Positions 1-6,934 of a DNA stretch of 64,000 nt are shown here, piece after piece. Source of the stretch: Pelosinus fermentans JBW45 (GTDB taxonomy: Bacteria > Bacillota > Negativicutes > DSM-13327). Under the pieces are notes generated by a model. It was not told the DNA's origin. It made no database searches and saw only the letters and a program-made list of their open reading frames with translations. Made by a program: the position numbers and the translations under genes. Position 1 is the first letter of the stretch; every line of letters begins with the position of its first letter. The stretch covers positions 2,882,501 to 2,946,500 of the forward strand of contig NZ_CP010978.1 of assembly GCF_000271665.2 (NCBI RefSeq), read 5' to 3'.

Positions 1-823
1 GATGGTCAAGGATAATATAGTCCTCCAGATAGTCTCCGTTATGCTCTTTCAAACCGACTCCATATTTTTTAGCAGTATCCGCCAACAGCTTTGAGCTCTG
101 ATAGCTAAACTCTCCCACATTTTTCGTCAATCGGGTCAACGTACCTGTCTGTCCCACGATAAATACGGGGATGGGAAGTCCTCTCTTAGACAGCTCGCCA
201 GTCAGTTGTCGGATGAATAACTCATAATTTCCCTGACTCGTCAGCCCTCCATTCGTCTCCTCGGTACCCACTTCATAACCGATTTCCGGCAACTGCCGAA
301 GCCTTCTTTCATTCTCCACATATGCAATGAGTTCTATCGTTCTGTTGATTACAACATCCATCGCGATGGATTTGCCCATCACATAAGGATCTTTGGTAGG
401 ATCAATATGCAGCAGATCAAAATTGTGAATTAAATCTTCTACATAAGACTTTTTTGCCAATTCCATAGCAGTGGCTTCGGACAAATGACTGTTGCGTTCA
501 TTATCCCGCTGCCAAGGTCCACCATGGTCCCGGCACAAATAGTAGAGACCTGTAAAATCTACCTCTTTAGCAATCTCTTCAATAGCCTCTTTAAACCCTT
601 GCTGATCCCAATTGCAGACATAACCTCCCCCCAATTCTTTGGCATCGACTTGGTTGCGACTGGCGATAAACAGGATGGGAAAATCTTTTTCCTTTGCTAA
701 TTCCAGGGATGCGACTATCAAATTTCTGGACATAGGCCCGATGCCTAACAAGGTAGTCCGAAAGCCTGTCTCTTCCAAGGTAAAAATCTTATCAATCACT
801 TCTCGTATATTCATTTTATTCAT
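1..823 (-). CDS. Tagatose-bisphosphate aldolase non-catalytic subunit-like protein (GatZ/KbaZ/AgaZ family), partial
   Basis: The first 274 codons are visible; the 3' end lies beyond the left edge. The translation carries blocks I associate with the GatZ/KbaZ (tagatose-6-phosphate kinase-like) family: CRDHGGPWQRD near residue 105, HIDPTKDPY near 146, YEVGTEETNGGLT near 190, then QTGTLTRLTKN and LKEHNGDYL. Family members assist class II cleavage of tagatose-1,6-bisphosphate or related ketose bisphosphates. The ATG at 823 is preceded at good spacing by a GGAGG-type ribosome site (833-838). It is the last visible gene of the minus-strand PTS operon, so it probably acts on the phosphosugar delivered by that transporter. 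The exact sugar cannot be read from the sequence. Confidence is good for family and moderate for role. Confidence 0.75.
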   Translation of the reverse strand, partial: MNKMNIREVIDKIFTLEETGFRTTLLGIGPMSRNLIVASLELAKEKDFPILFIASRNQVDAKELGGGYVCNWDQQGFKEAIEEIAKEVDFTGLYYLCRDHGGPWQRDNERNSHLSEATAMELAKKSYVEDLIHNFDLLHIDPTKDPYVMGKSIAMDVVINRTIELIAYVENERRLRQLPEIGYEVGTEETNGGLTSQGNYELFIRQLTGELSKRGLPIPVFIVGQTGTLTRLTKNVGEFSYQSSKLLADTAKKYGVGLKEHNGDYLEDYIILDH

Positions 824-866
824 TGTAATAATCTCCTCCATTACACCATTTATAACGCACTCGTAG

Positions 867-890
867 TCATTGCGAGTACGAAGCAATCCC
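867..890. repeat. Short intergenic repeat of the CATTGCGAG...GAAGCAATC type
   Basis: Between the EIIC and aldolase-like genes lies TCATTGCGAG followed by TACGAAGCAATCCC. It forms a small stem (ATTGC/GCAAT). From memory it resembles a dispersed intergenic palindrome known in many bacterial genomes. Only one copy is visible in this window. Confidence 0.4.
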
Positions 891-891
891 C

Positions 892-1953
892 TCATGCCTG
901 CCTAGCGTATTCTTTGCTAACATCTACTTTTAAGGAATTCACCAGCAGTGCAGTAACCACAGTCCCGACAACAATCCCCAATATATAAAACAGTGGATTA
1001 TCAACCACGGGCAATACAATAGGACCACCATGGGGTGCATGATCCGCTACCTTACCCAAGGCGCCAATAACGGCCCCCACTGCCGACCCGGTCATAATAG
1101 AAGGCAACACTCGCAAGGGATCTGCGGCAGCAAAAGGAATGGCTCCTTCGGTAATGCCAATCATGCCCATAGCCAAAGCTGCTTTTCCAGCTTCTAACTC
1201 TTCCTCGCTATATTTCCTTTTCGCTAGTAAAGTGGCAAGCCCCATCCCTAAGGGAGGCGTGCAAATGGCAATACCAATCGGTCCCATAACGGTATATACC
1301 CCTTCTGCCATTAGTCCAAAAGCAAACATGCAGGCGGTTTTGTTGACAGGACCGCCCATATCAAAAGCAATCATAAGACCAGTAATAATAGCAATCACTA
1401 CAGCCCCTTGTTGGCTGATACTCTTTAATCCATCGGTAATTCCGCCCATAACGGAAGCAATGGGTTGTCCCAGTAAATAAATATAAGTAAGACCAACGAG
1501 TAAGGAACTCAAAATGGGAATCACAAAGATCGGCATAACGGGACGCAAGTAACTAGGAACCTTCCATCCCTTGATCCATTTCACGATATAGCCGGCAAAC
1601 AGCCCCATGACAATAGCTCCCAGAAAACCTGCTTTATAGGGACTGTCTGCTATCGGCTGGTTTGCCAGATAGCCGCCGATCATTCCGGGGACAACTCCCG
1701 GCTTACCCGCAAGACTATAGGCAATATAGCCCGCCAAAATCGGAATCATCAAGGTAAAGCCTGCCACACCGATGTTCAATATGTGATTTGCTAAGACACT
1801 CGTGACCTCCATACCTTTGGCTCCCGGTGTCCCCGTTGCTAACGCTCCGGCAATACAAATACCACCCACCACAACGGATGGAATCATATAGGAAACGCCT
1901 GTCATCAGATGGTTTTTCACTTTCTTTAATTCATCCATTACCAATTCGCTCAT
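892..1953 (-). CDS. PTS fructose-family transporter EIIC component
   Basis: A 353-residue polytopic membrane protein, the sugar-translocating EIIC subunit of a fructose-superfamily phosphotransferase system. It has about eight to ten hydrophobic helices, and the C-terminal half holds the motif HAPHGGPIVLP, typical of fructose EIIC. In this operon EIIA, EIIB and EIIC are separate polypeptides, unlike fused FruA. Its ATG overlaps the EIIB stop by four bases (ATGA, 1950-1953), indicating translational coupling. Upstream partners are EIIB and two EIIA genes; downstream is an aldolase-family gene. It imports and phosphorylates a hexose or related sugar at the cytoplasmic membrane. The substrate is not deducible; fructose, tagatose or a 2-O-glycerate type sugar are all possible. 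Confidence 0.88.
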   Translation of the reverse strand: MSELVMDELKKVKNHLMTGVSYMIPSVVVGGICIAGALATGTPGAKGMEVTSVLANHILNIGVAGFTLMIPILAGYIAYSLAGKPGVVPGMIGGYLANQPIADSPYKAGFLGAIVMGLFAGYIVKWIKGWKVPSYLRPVMPIFVIPILSSLLVGLTYIYLLGQPIASVMGGITDGLKSISQQGAVVIAIITGLMIAFDMGGPVNKTACMFAFGLMAEGVYTVMGPIGIAICTPPLGMGLATLLAKRKYSEEELEAGKAALAMGMIGITEGAIPFAAADPLRVLPSIMTGSAVGAVIGALGKVADHAPHGGPIVLPVVDNPLFYILGIVVGTVVTALLVNSLKVDVSKEYARQA

Positions 1954-2264
1954 ACCTCTTCCCCCTTCTTCTCTGCTTTTTCGATCACAACAGCAGGATT
2001 CTCAATGGCTTTGCCAACTTCCACCATGATGCTTGGCTTACCATGAAATCGTTCTTCTCCTTCCACGTTCACACCCACGGCAAAAATAATAACCTGGGCT
2101 TCTGCCACATCCTGCATCGACAGCTCATTTTCAATTCCCATCGCTCCTTGGGTTTCAATCTTGATATCATGTCCTCTTCCCAATGCAGCTTTCTCCAAGG
2201 CAGCCTGAGCCATATACGTATGAGCAATCCCCGTTGGACATGCACATACAGCAATCATTTTCAA
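1950..2264 (-). CDS. PTS fructose-family EIIB component
   Basis: About 104 residues. The N-terminus has the fructose-type EIIB signature CPTGIAHTYMA, whose Cys (residue 9) accepts phosphate from EIIA and passes it to the sugar. I choose the TTG at 2264 as start. It gives MKMIAVCACPTG, matching family N-termini, and lies about 5 nt after a strong GGGGGG/GGAG Shine-Dalgarno sequence at 2268-2277. The next ATG (2258) is the alternative; a longer reading to 2303 adds an uncharacteristic extension. The stop overlaps the EIIC start. Length and motif match stand-alone FruA-type EIIB proteins. It is cytoplasmic and works with the downstream EIIC. Confidence 0.87.
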   Translation of the reverse strand: MKMIAVCACPTGIAHTYMAQAALEKAALGRGHDIKIETQGAMGIENELSMQDVAEAQVIIFAVGVNVEGEERFHGKPSIMVEVGKAIENPAVVIEKAEKKGEEV

Positions 2265-2305
2265 AATACTCCCCCCTTTCACTTCTAGATTTGAACCATC
2301 CAATT

Positions 2306-2340
2306 CCCCTCTTGAGAGGGGTGCCTTCAGGCGGGGTGTG
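2306..2340. repeat. Palindromic intergenic repeat with two stem-loops
   Basis: CCCCTCTTGAGAGGGG (2306-2321) forms a 7-bp stem with a 2-nt loop. It is followed by GCCTTCAGGC (2323-2332, 4-bp stem) and GGGGTGTG. The block sits between EIIA and EIIB and resembles widely dispersed CCCCTCTC/GAGAGGGG intergenic repeats. It could adjust relative expression of the two PTS genes. No second copy is visible here. Confidence 0.5.
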
Positions 2341-2359
2341 TCTCACGTCGTCCCCCTCC

Positions 2360-2806
2360 CTATAACCCCATCTCTCCGAATATTGCGACTATTTCTGCTG
2401 CACTTGTAGCCTGTACTAACCTTTCCCGATAAGAATCATTCATCAGACCTCTACTGATATTCGCTAGGATTTTCAGATGCAAATTATTCGCTTTCTCCTC
2501 TGGTACGCCAATGAGGAAAATAAGTCTGACTTCCTGATCGGTCCTCTTATCCCAGCTAAAGGCTTCTTGGCTTTTAGCAAAAGCGATAAAGGGCTCCTGC
2601 ACATAGCTGCTTTTGCCATGAGGAATGGCAATACCATAGCCGATGGCAGTAGAAAATAACTCTTCCCGTGCAAGAACTGCCTGCATATAGCCTGCAACAT
2701 CACTGACACGACCAAGTTCCACAGCTTTACGGGTTAAATGTTCGATGATTTCGTTTTTGTTTTTGGACGTTACATTTAATTCGATAAGTGATTCATGGAT
2801 AATCAT
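2360..2806 (-). CDS. PTS EIIA component, fructose/mannitol (EIIA-2) family, active copy
   Basis: 148 residues, one EIIA type-2 domain. The motif GYGIAIPHGKS places the phosphorylatable His at residue 63, which takes phosphate from HPr and hands it to EIIB. I use the ATG at 2806, preceded by a GGGGGCG ribosome site. It gives the same length and same MIIHESLIEL start as the adjacent paralogue. The longer open frame to 2944 would run into the neighbour's coding end. It is the downstream partner of a tandem duplication (2850-3296) and is followed by EIIB and EIIC. It is presumably the copy that actually supports transport. Confidence 0.88.
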   Translation of the reverse strand: MIIHESLIELNVTSKNKNEIIEHLTRKAVELGRVSDVAGYMQAVLAREELFSTAIGYGIAIPHGKSSYVQEPFIAFAKSQEAFSWDKRTDQEVRLIFLIGVPEEKANNLHLKILANISRGLMNDSYRERLVQATSAAEIVAIFGEMGL

Positions 2807-2849
2807 TTTTCGCCCCCATTCCATTTTTAAAATACAACTATAATCAGAC

Positions 2850-3296
2850 CTACAGTCCCATTTCTTTAAATAGTTCCACCACTTCCGCTGCATCGGAAGT
2901 CTGCAGGAGCCGCCTCCTAAAGGACTCATTCGTGAGACCACCAATCATATGGGTTAGCATTTTAACATCGAAATCATCGTCCTGCTCTTCTGGTACGCCA
3001 ATAAGAAAAATGAGTCTCGCTTCATGATCGACTCGATGATCCCAAGTAAACGCTTCCTCACTTCTGGCAAAAGCGATGAAAGGAGTCAGGACATAGCGAC
3101 TTTTGCCATAGGGAATGGCAATGCCATAGCCGAAGGAAATAGGAGAAGATTCGTCTAGGGCAAAGACATCTTGCAGGTAGCCTTCTACTTCACTGATATA
3201 ACCAAGCTCCTTGGCTTTATGAGCTAGGGTTTCGATAATTTCCGTTTTGCTTTTGGATTTCATATGGAGTTCGATAAGTGATTCGTGAATGATCAT
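2850..3296 (-). CDS. PTS EIIA-like paralogue with the active-site His replaced by Tyr
   Basis: 148 residues, collinear with the next gene and clearly a tandem duplicate: same start MIIHESLIEL and same end EMGL. The active-site motif reads IAIPYGKS, so residue 63 is Tyr (codon TAT, 3108-3110 on the complement) where the phosphorylated His is expected. It should not be able to relay phosphate from HPr to EIIB in the standard way. It is the first gene of the operon and has a strong GGAGGAG ribosome site 8 nt before the ATG at 3296. The rest of the fold appears intact, which argues against simple decay. A regulatory or decoy EIIA role is an inference. Confidence 0.82.
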   Translation of the reverse strand: MIIHESLIELHMKSKSKTEIIETLAHKAKELGYISEVEGYLQDVFALDESSPISFGYGIAIPYGKSRYVLTPFIAFARSEEAFTWDHRVDHEARLIFLIGVPEEQDDDFDVKMLTHMIGGLTNESFRRRLLQTSDAAEVVELFKEMGL

Positions 3297-3536
3297 TTGC
3301 TTCGCTCCTCCAGCGATTGTTAATATTTTTAAAAGACATTTTAAATATTTTCCAGAAAAATGGATTTAATATTTTCTTTTCGCTATACTATAGATAACTA
3401 TAACAGGAAAATTTTTACTACTCTCCTTTCACTTGCAAAATTGCTCATGCAAATCATTACTCTTACTTTCAAAATCTCATAGGCTTTATGTATTGAGTTG
3501 AAAAGATTGTCCATTTGTAAACAATTCATCACCTCC
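3297..3536. other. Leader/promoter region of the PTS operon
   Basis: About 240 AT-rich bases between the EIIA operon (minus) and the small HTH gene. It must hold the PTS operon promoter and the 3' end of the HTH gene. I see TATAGTATAG-like -10 candidates on the minus strand around 3385-3400 but no operator or cre site I would defend. Confidence 0.35.
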
Positions 3537-3761
3537 TTAACTGGCTTTAGGTTTTGGGAATTTAAATTTTCCATTTAGCAATTTCGAAAGCGTTACTTTT
3601 AAAACCGCTGCAAGTTTTAGTGCTTCCATAACATCAGGAAGATATTTATCATTTTCCCAATCACTAATTGTTGTTTGGGGAAATCCCGTTTCGGAAGAAA
3701 GCTTTGTTTGTGAAATTCTTTTCCCTTTTCTAATTTTTCTTAAATTCTCCCCAAATGTCAT
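3537..3761 (-). CDS. Small XRE/Cro-type HTH transcriptional regulator (74 aa)
   Basis: 74 residues, almost entirely one Cro/C1-type helix-turn-helix. It begins with FGENLRKIRKGKRISQTKLS and continues through TGFPQTTISDWENDKYLPD, the classic recognition-helix pattern. There is no effector or dimerization domain beyond a short basic C-terminus (FKFPKPKAS). It is divergent from a second HTH gene at 3883. The 121-bp gap holds three related operator-like sequences, so the two proteins probably regulate each other and themselves like a phage cI/cro switch. No phage structural genes are nearby, so it may be a domesticated switch or a relic. Confidence 0.82.
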   Translation of the reverse strand: MTFGENLRKIRKGKRISQTKLSSETGFPQTTISDWENDKYLPDVMEALKLAAVLKVTLSKLLNGKFKFPKPKAS

Positions 3762-3785
3762 GCTTCCACCTCCCTTCCATTATTA

Positions 3786-3865
3786 TAACGACACGTCGTT
3801 AATTTGTCAACGATGTGTCAGTAACTATTTTTACTTATATGTGATAAAATAACGATAGCGCGTTA
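3786..3865. promoter_or_regulatory. Three operator-like sites between divergent HTH genes
   Basis: Site 1, 3786-3801, TAACGACACGTCGTTA, is a perfect dyad with 7-bp arms and a 2-nt centre. Site 2, 3850-3865, TAACGATAGCGCGTTA, has the same outer arms TAACG/CGTTA. A degenerate third, 3808-3823, CAACGATGTGTCAGTA, matches site 1 at 10 of 16 positions. Start-to-start distances are 22 and 42 bp, close to two and four helical turns. They lie across the region where both divergent promoters must be. Confidence 0.65.
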
Positions 3866-3882
3866 ACAAAGGAGATAATATT

Positions 3883-4224
3883 ATGGATGTAGCAGCTAAG
3901 ATTGCCACTAGAATCATCGAGTTATGCAATCAAAAAGATATAACAGTTAACAAGTTGGCAGACTTATCTGGCTTAACCCAATCTACAGTAGACAGCATCG
4001 TTAACGGCAAGAGTCGCAATCCACAAGTAGTTACCATCTATAAAATTTGCGAAGGTTTGAATATATCGTTATCCGAGTTCTTCTCCGACAATGAAACCAT
4101 AGATGCAACTTGTAATGATAACGAAATGGACAACTTACCAGAGCACATCAGAAAAGAAATTGATATGGCTAAGGAATTTGTTCTTTATAAACATGGCATA
4201 AAAAAATCTACTACAGATAAGTAG
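3883..4224 (+). CDS. XRE-family HTH transcriptional regulator (113 aa)
   Basis: 113 residues. Residues ~5-70 are a Cro/C1-type HTH (LADLSGLTQSTVDSIVNGKSRNPQVVTIYKICEGLNISLSEFF), typical of Firmicute SinR/ImmR-like repressors. Residues ~75-113 are acidic then lysine-rich and may mediate oligomerization. The ATG at 3883 follows an AAAGGAG ribosome site. A strong terminator follows at 4243-4284, so it is monocistronic. It is divergent from the 74-aa HTH gene, with repeated operators between them, suggesting mutual repression. Target genes beyond this pair cannot be read. Confidence 0.83.
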   Translation: MDVAAKIATRIIELCNQKDITVNKLADLSGLTQSTVDSIVNGKSRNPQVVTIYKICEGLNISLSEFFSDNETIDATCNDNEMDNLPEHIRKEIDMAKEFVLYKHGIKKSTTDK

Positions 4225-4242
4225 CAGATCAAACCGTAGATA

Positions 4243-4284
4243 AAAAGGGATTTTCGATGCCACACTGGCTCGAAAATCCCTTTT
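4243..4284 (+). terminator. Rho-independent terminator of the 113-aa HTH gene
   Basis: Perfect 15-bp stem: AAAAGGGATTTTCGA (4243-4257) pairs with TCGAAAATCCCTTTT (4270-4284). The loop itself contains a GCCA/TGGC mini-stem. It lies 19 nt after the stop codon. Confidence 0.85.
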
Positions 4285-4349
4285 CCATTTTAAGATTTCG
4301 AAATATATAATCAAATACAAAATTTAATTCTTTCGTTTTGAAATTAGTA

Positions 4350-4372
4350 GGGTAAGGCAATGCGCCTTACCC
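4350..4372 (-). terminator. Stem-loop after the HAD phosphatase gene
   Basis: GGGTAAGGC (4350-4358) pairs with GCCTTACCC (4364-4372), loop AATGC, starting one base after the stop codon on the minus strand. There is no clear T-run, so termination strength is uncertain. Confidence 0.55.
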
Positions 4373-4373
4373 A

Positions 4374-5027
4374 TTAAGCAAGCCATCCTCTCTCCTGCAA
4401 ATACTTCTCAATTTCTTTGAAATTTTCAAAAGGGACAAATTCTTGTTGTTCCTTACTGAGCAATTTCTTCAAATCCTTTTTGGCAAAAGCAATGTCCGCT
4501 TCTTTGGCTGCTCCTAAATCTGGCTCACTATCTCCAGCGAAGAATACCGTCTCAAATTCCTTTTTCAGATCTTCTACTACTTTGGCTTTATTAATGCCAA
4601 AAAGCTCAGAGAAATAAGGGCTCTCTTCATCTGGAGTAATTTCGATACCACCATCTTTATATACTCCGCTCATGGAAATGACCGTTACACCTTCAATCCC
4701 ACGATGAGCAAGCAATCGGTCAATATAATAAGTTGTACCAGCACTTAGGATATAAAATTCCCCGCCTGCCTCTTGTACTCTACGAATAAAATCTACCGCA
4801 TATTCATCCAAAGGCAAACGATGGATTTCAGACAAAATCTCTTCTTCGGTTCTTCCGATTGACCCCAATATTTTATTTAAAAACTCTACATTAATCTTCT
4901 TCGTTTTTTTCCAATCCTCATAAAATGGTCTTCCCCATTCCTGCAGATAAGTATCTATAATAATATGATAAAAATCTTTCTCCGTTAATGTCCCGTCGAA
5001 ATCCGATACAAATGCAAACTTTTTCAA
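4374..5027 (-). CDS. HAD-superfamily phosphatase, MtnX/SerB-like (subfamily IB)
   Basis: 217 residues. The HAD nucleophile motif FVSDFDGTLT lies near residue 6, motif II is YILSAGTTYYI near 93, and motif III/IV is FFAGDSEPDLGAAKEADIAFAK near 163, giving a complete catalytic set. The family includes MtnX, which dephosphorylates 2-hydroxy-3-keto-5-methylthiopentenyl-1-phosphate in methionine salvage, and other small-metabolite phosphatases. No other methionine-salvage gene is nearby, so the substrate is open. The ATG at 5027 has a GGAACAATTTT-type leader with a moderate ribosome site. It stands alone, bordered by an HTH gene and a gene-debris region. Confidence 0.78.
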   Translation of the reverse strand: MKKFAFVSDFDGTLTEKDFYHIIIDTYLQEWGRPFYEDWKKTKKINVEFLNKILGSIGRTEEEILSEIHRLPLDEYAVDFIRRVQEAGGEFYILSAGTTYYIDRLLAHRGIEGVTVISMSGVYKDGGIEITPDEESPYFSELFGINKAKVVEDLKKEFETVFFAGDSEPDLGAAKEADIAFAKKDLKKLLSKEQQEFVPFENFKEIEKYLQERGWLA

Positions 5028-5123
5028 AATTGTTCCTCCATAGTAGCTGTGGCTATTGCTATATCCTTGTTTGCTTTCACTTTAGTGATTGAAGTATACC
5101 AAGTAAAATGTAATATCAGTATC

Positions 5124-5258
5124 TCATATTTCGACACTTTTTTCAAACTTTTCTTCATGGTGGATGTCATCAATCTCTCGTTGTATACTTTTACTTAACT
5201 CGATCATTTTCTTTACATCAACAAAATGATCTGAATGCCTTCCCTTTGTTGCAAACAT
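5124..5258 (-). pseudogene. Small ORF resembling an internal piece of a DinD-like damage-inducible protein
   Basis: A 44-codon frame on the minus strand encodes DHFVDVKKMIEL and QREIDDIHHEEK. This recalls the conserved DHF...KMIE+GSG.QREIDDI stretch of DinD (damage-inducible protein D) family proteins, but the GS(G/N) residues and all flanking sequence are missing. There is no good ribosome site. I read it as a decayed fragment inside the 632-bp gap between 5028 and 5659. Alternatively it is an unrelated small gene. Recognition is from memory of the family. Confidence 0.35.
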
Positions 5259-5302
5259 AACATCAAAGACCTGTTACAGATAAGTAGCAGGTCTTTGATG
5301 TT
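5259..5302. repeat. Perfect 15-bp inverted repeat (terminator-like)
   Basis: AACATCAAAGACCTG (5259-5273) pairs with CAGGTCTTTGATGTT (5288-5302) around a 14-nt loop. The 16-nt stretch 5275-5290 is identical to 4212-4227, which covers the last codons of the 113-aa HTH gene. This suggests the hairpin grew from a duplicated gene end. Confidence 0.5.
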
Positions 5303-5323
5303 GACTTTCTGAAAGTATTGAGA

Positions 5324-5383
5324 TTTTCCATACGGGATGTGTTATGCACGCGTTAGCGTGAATGACACATCCCATATGGAAAA
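5324..5383. repeat. Long inverted repeat, 19-bp arms with an internal hairpin
   Basis: Arms 5324-5342 and 5365-5383 pair with a single mismatch. The loop contains CACGC/GCGTG (5347-5351/5356-5360, tetraloop GTTA). The 60-bp structure stands alone between gene remnants and the hsd operon. It could be a bidirectional terminator or a dispersed palindromic element. Confidence 0.5.
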
Positions 5384-5592
5384 TAATTGCTAAATGCAAT
5401 GAGTTATTTACTTTCCAAAATATCATTTTTTTACTATGAGTGATTTAATTTTATACAAAATAAATTACACTCCCACTTTCTGCTTTTTTTTGGCTTAAGC
5501 CCATCAGCCCCTCAAGCTGATGCGTTGGTCTCGTTACTAATTCATTCGTAGAACCGCACACTATAACTTACTAATGATTATATATAGCAAAA

Positions 5593-5630
5593 GACACAGC
5601 ACCATTCCACTGATGAATATAAGCTGTGTC
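5593..5630 (-). terminator. Terminator of the hsd operon
   Basis: GACACAGC (5593-5600) pairs with GCTGTGTC (5623-5630), 30 nt beyond the hsdS stop. On the minus strand the stem is followed by TTTTGC. The upstream AT-rich 5384-5590 holds nothing I recognise. Confidence 0.6.
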
Positions 5631-5659
5631 TACCTTATCATCGCTAACTCGGCTTCTGA

Positions 5660-6934
5660 TTATTTTTTTGATGCGGATAATTCACTAGTCATAGTTGCTG
5701 CAGCCATTCCTTCATCGTAAAGTTCTATTACTTGGTTTTCTTTTTCCAACGGAACCTTGCTCAAATCCAATTCTCCCTTAAATGCCCGCTGACTGAGGGA
5801 ACCGTAGAGGTTTTCCAAGTCAGTGAGGCTTTGGGTGTATTTTGCTTTAAGTACTTCGACTTTTTCAACAATGGCGGCAAATTGGTTTTGTAAGTTTACG
5901 GGTGGTACAATAATTATTATACTTTTCAATGATTGCTGATTGATCTTATATGTACCATTAGTTGTTCGTGAAAAATTCTCTATCTGTTTTCTTACAAAAG
6001 ACAATTTCCACATTAATTCAATAAACTTTTTATTAATTTTTGTTATATCGATATTTGCACAAATCATAGTATCAGGAAAGATTATTTTATCAGAAATATC
6101 TCTAACAACCACACTTCGGCCTACTAAATTTATATTTCCATTTCCTCTGCAAATAAGGAAATCATCATTTTTAACTATACTATTGTCATTAATAGATTCA
6201 AACGTGGATATTTTATACTCATTCCCCTTAAAAATGCCACCTGTAATAGCTGATAAAGTATAAACTTTTCCTTTTATATTTCCTGTACTAACTGGTGATT
6301 GTCCATTTCTAAAATCTTTAACAACACTATCGAATTCTTTTTTGTCCCACCCCTTCTCATTCCTTACCGGATCGCCAAACATCTCCAGAAAGGTACTCTT
6401 CAAAAGTTCGTCCAACGCCTTGATACTCTCTTTGCGTTTGGCAATCAGCTTTTCCGCCCGGGTAAGAACGGCGGCAATGCGAATTTGGTCGTCGAGGGGA
6501 GGGAGCGGGATCTGAATTTTTTCAAGTCCCTCATATTTTAAAGAATCTCTAACAGAACCTTGTGTATTATTCCTAATTTGCACATTACCATAGTTACTTT
6601 TTAAATATCGAAGTAAATACTCTGGAAATAAATTATCCTTATCAACCTCAAATATTACATATAATGGACTAACTAAAGCAAAATTCGCATCAAATAAACA
6701 TGCGATAGAACCAACATTAATTCTTGATGGATTATAAGCAAATTGTTCTCTTGTTACAAGCTTGTAATTAGATAAATTTTTACTGAAAACTTCTTTGTTA
6801 AAATAATCAGTAGATTTTGTAAATCCACTAGAATTAGTTACAGAATATACCTCGATGTTTTCCAATCCACGATTTCGGATACTTTGCTGAGAAATATACT
6901 TCCCTAGATTTACAATGTCCCATTTACTTTTCAT
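5660..6934 (-). CDS. hsdS: Type I restriction-modification specificity subunit HsdS
   Basis: 424 residues with the two-fold HsdS layout. A first target-recognition domain (~1-140) is followed by the conserved spacer IPLPPLDDQIRIAAVLTRAEKLIAKRKESIKALDELLK. A second target-recognition domain (~195-350) is followed by a second spacer, PPVNLQNQFAAIVEKVEVLKAKY...LENLYGSLSQRAFKGELD. The two recognition domains define the bipartite DNA target; spacers contact HsdM. The ATG overlaps the hsdM stop by four bases (ATGA, 6931-6934). Both halves are intact, so specificity should be functional. The target sequence cannot be predicted by eye. It works with hsdM and hsdR directly upstream. Confidence 0.93.
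   Translation of the reverse strand: MKSKWDIVNLGKYISQQSIRNRGLENIEVYSVTNSSGFTKSTDYFNKEVFSKNLSNYKLVTREQFAYNPSRINVGSIACLFDANFALVSPLYVIFEVDKDNLFPEYLLRYLKSNYGNVQIRNNTQGSVRDSLKYEGLEKIQIPLPPLDDQIRIAAVLTRAEKLIAKRKESIKALDELLKSTFLEMFGDPVRNEKGWDKKEFDSVVKDFRNGQSPVSTGNIKGKVYTLSAITGGIFKGNEYKISTFESINDNSIVKNDDFLICRGNGNINLVGRSVVVRDISDKIIFPDTMICANIDITKINKKFIELMWKLSFVRKQIENFSRTTNGTYKINQQSLKSIIIIVPPVNLQNQFAAIVEKVEVLKAKYTQSLTDLENLYGSLSQRAFKGELDLSKVPLEKENQVIELYDEGMAAATMTSELSASKK

Noticed and set aside
1827-2288. 153-codon open frame antisense to EIIB/EIIC
   Set aside because: Fully covered by two well-identified PTS genes on the other strand; no start signal.
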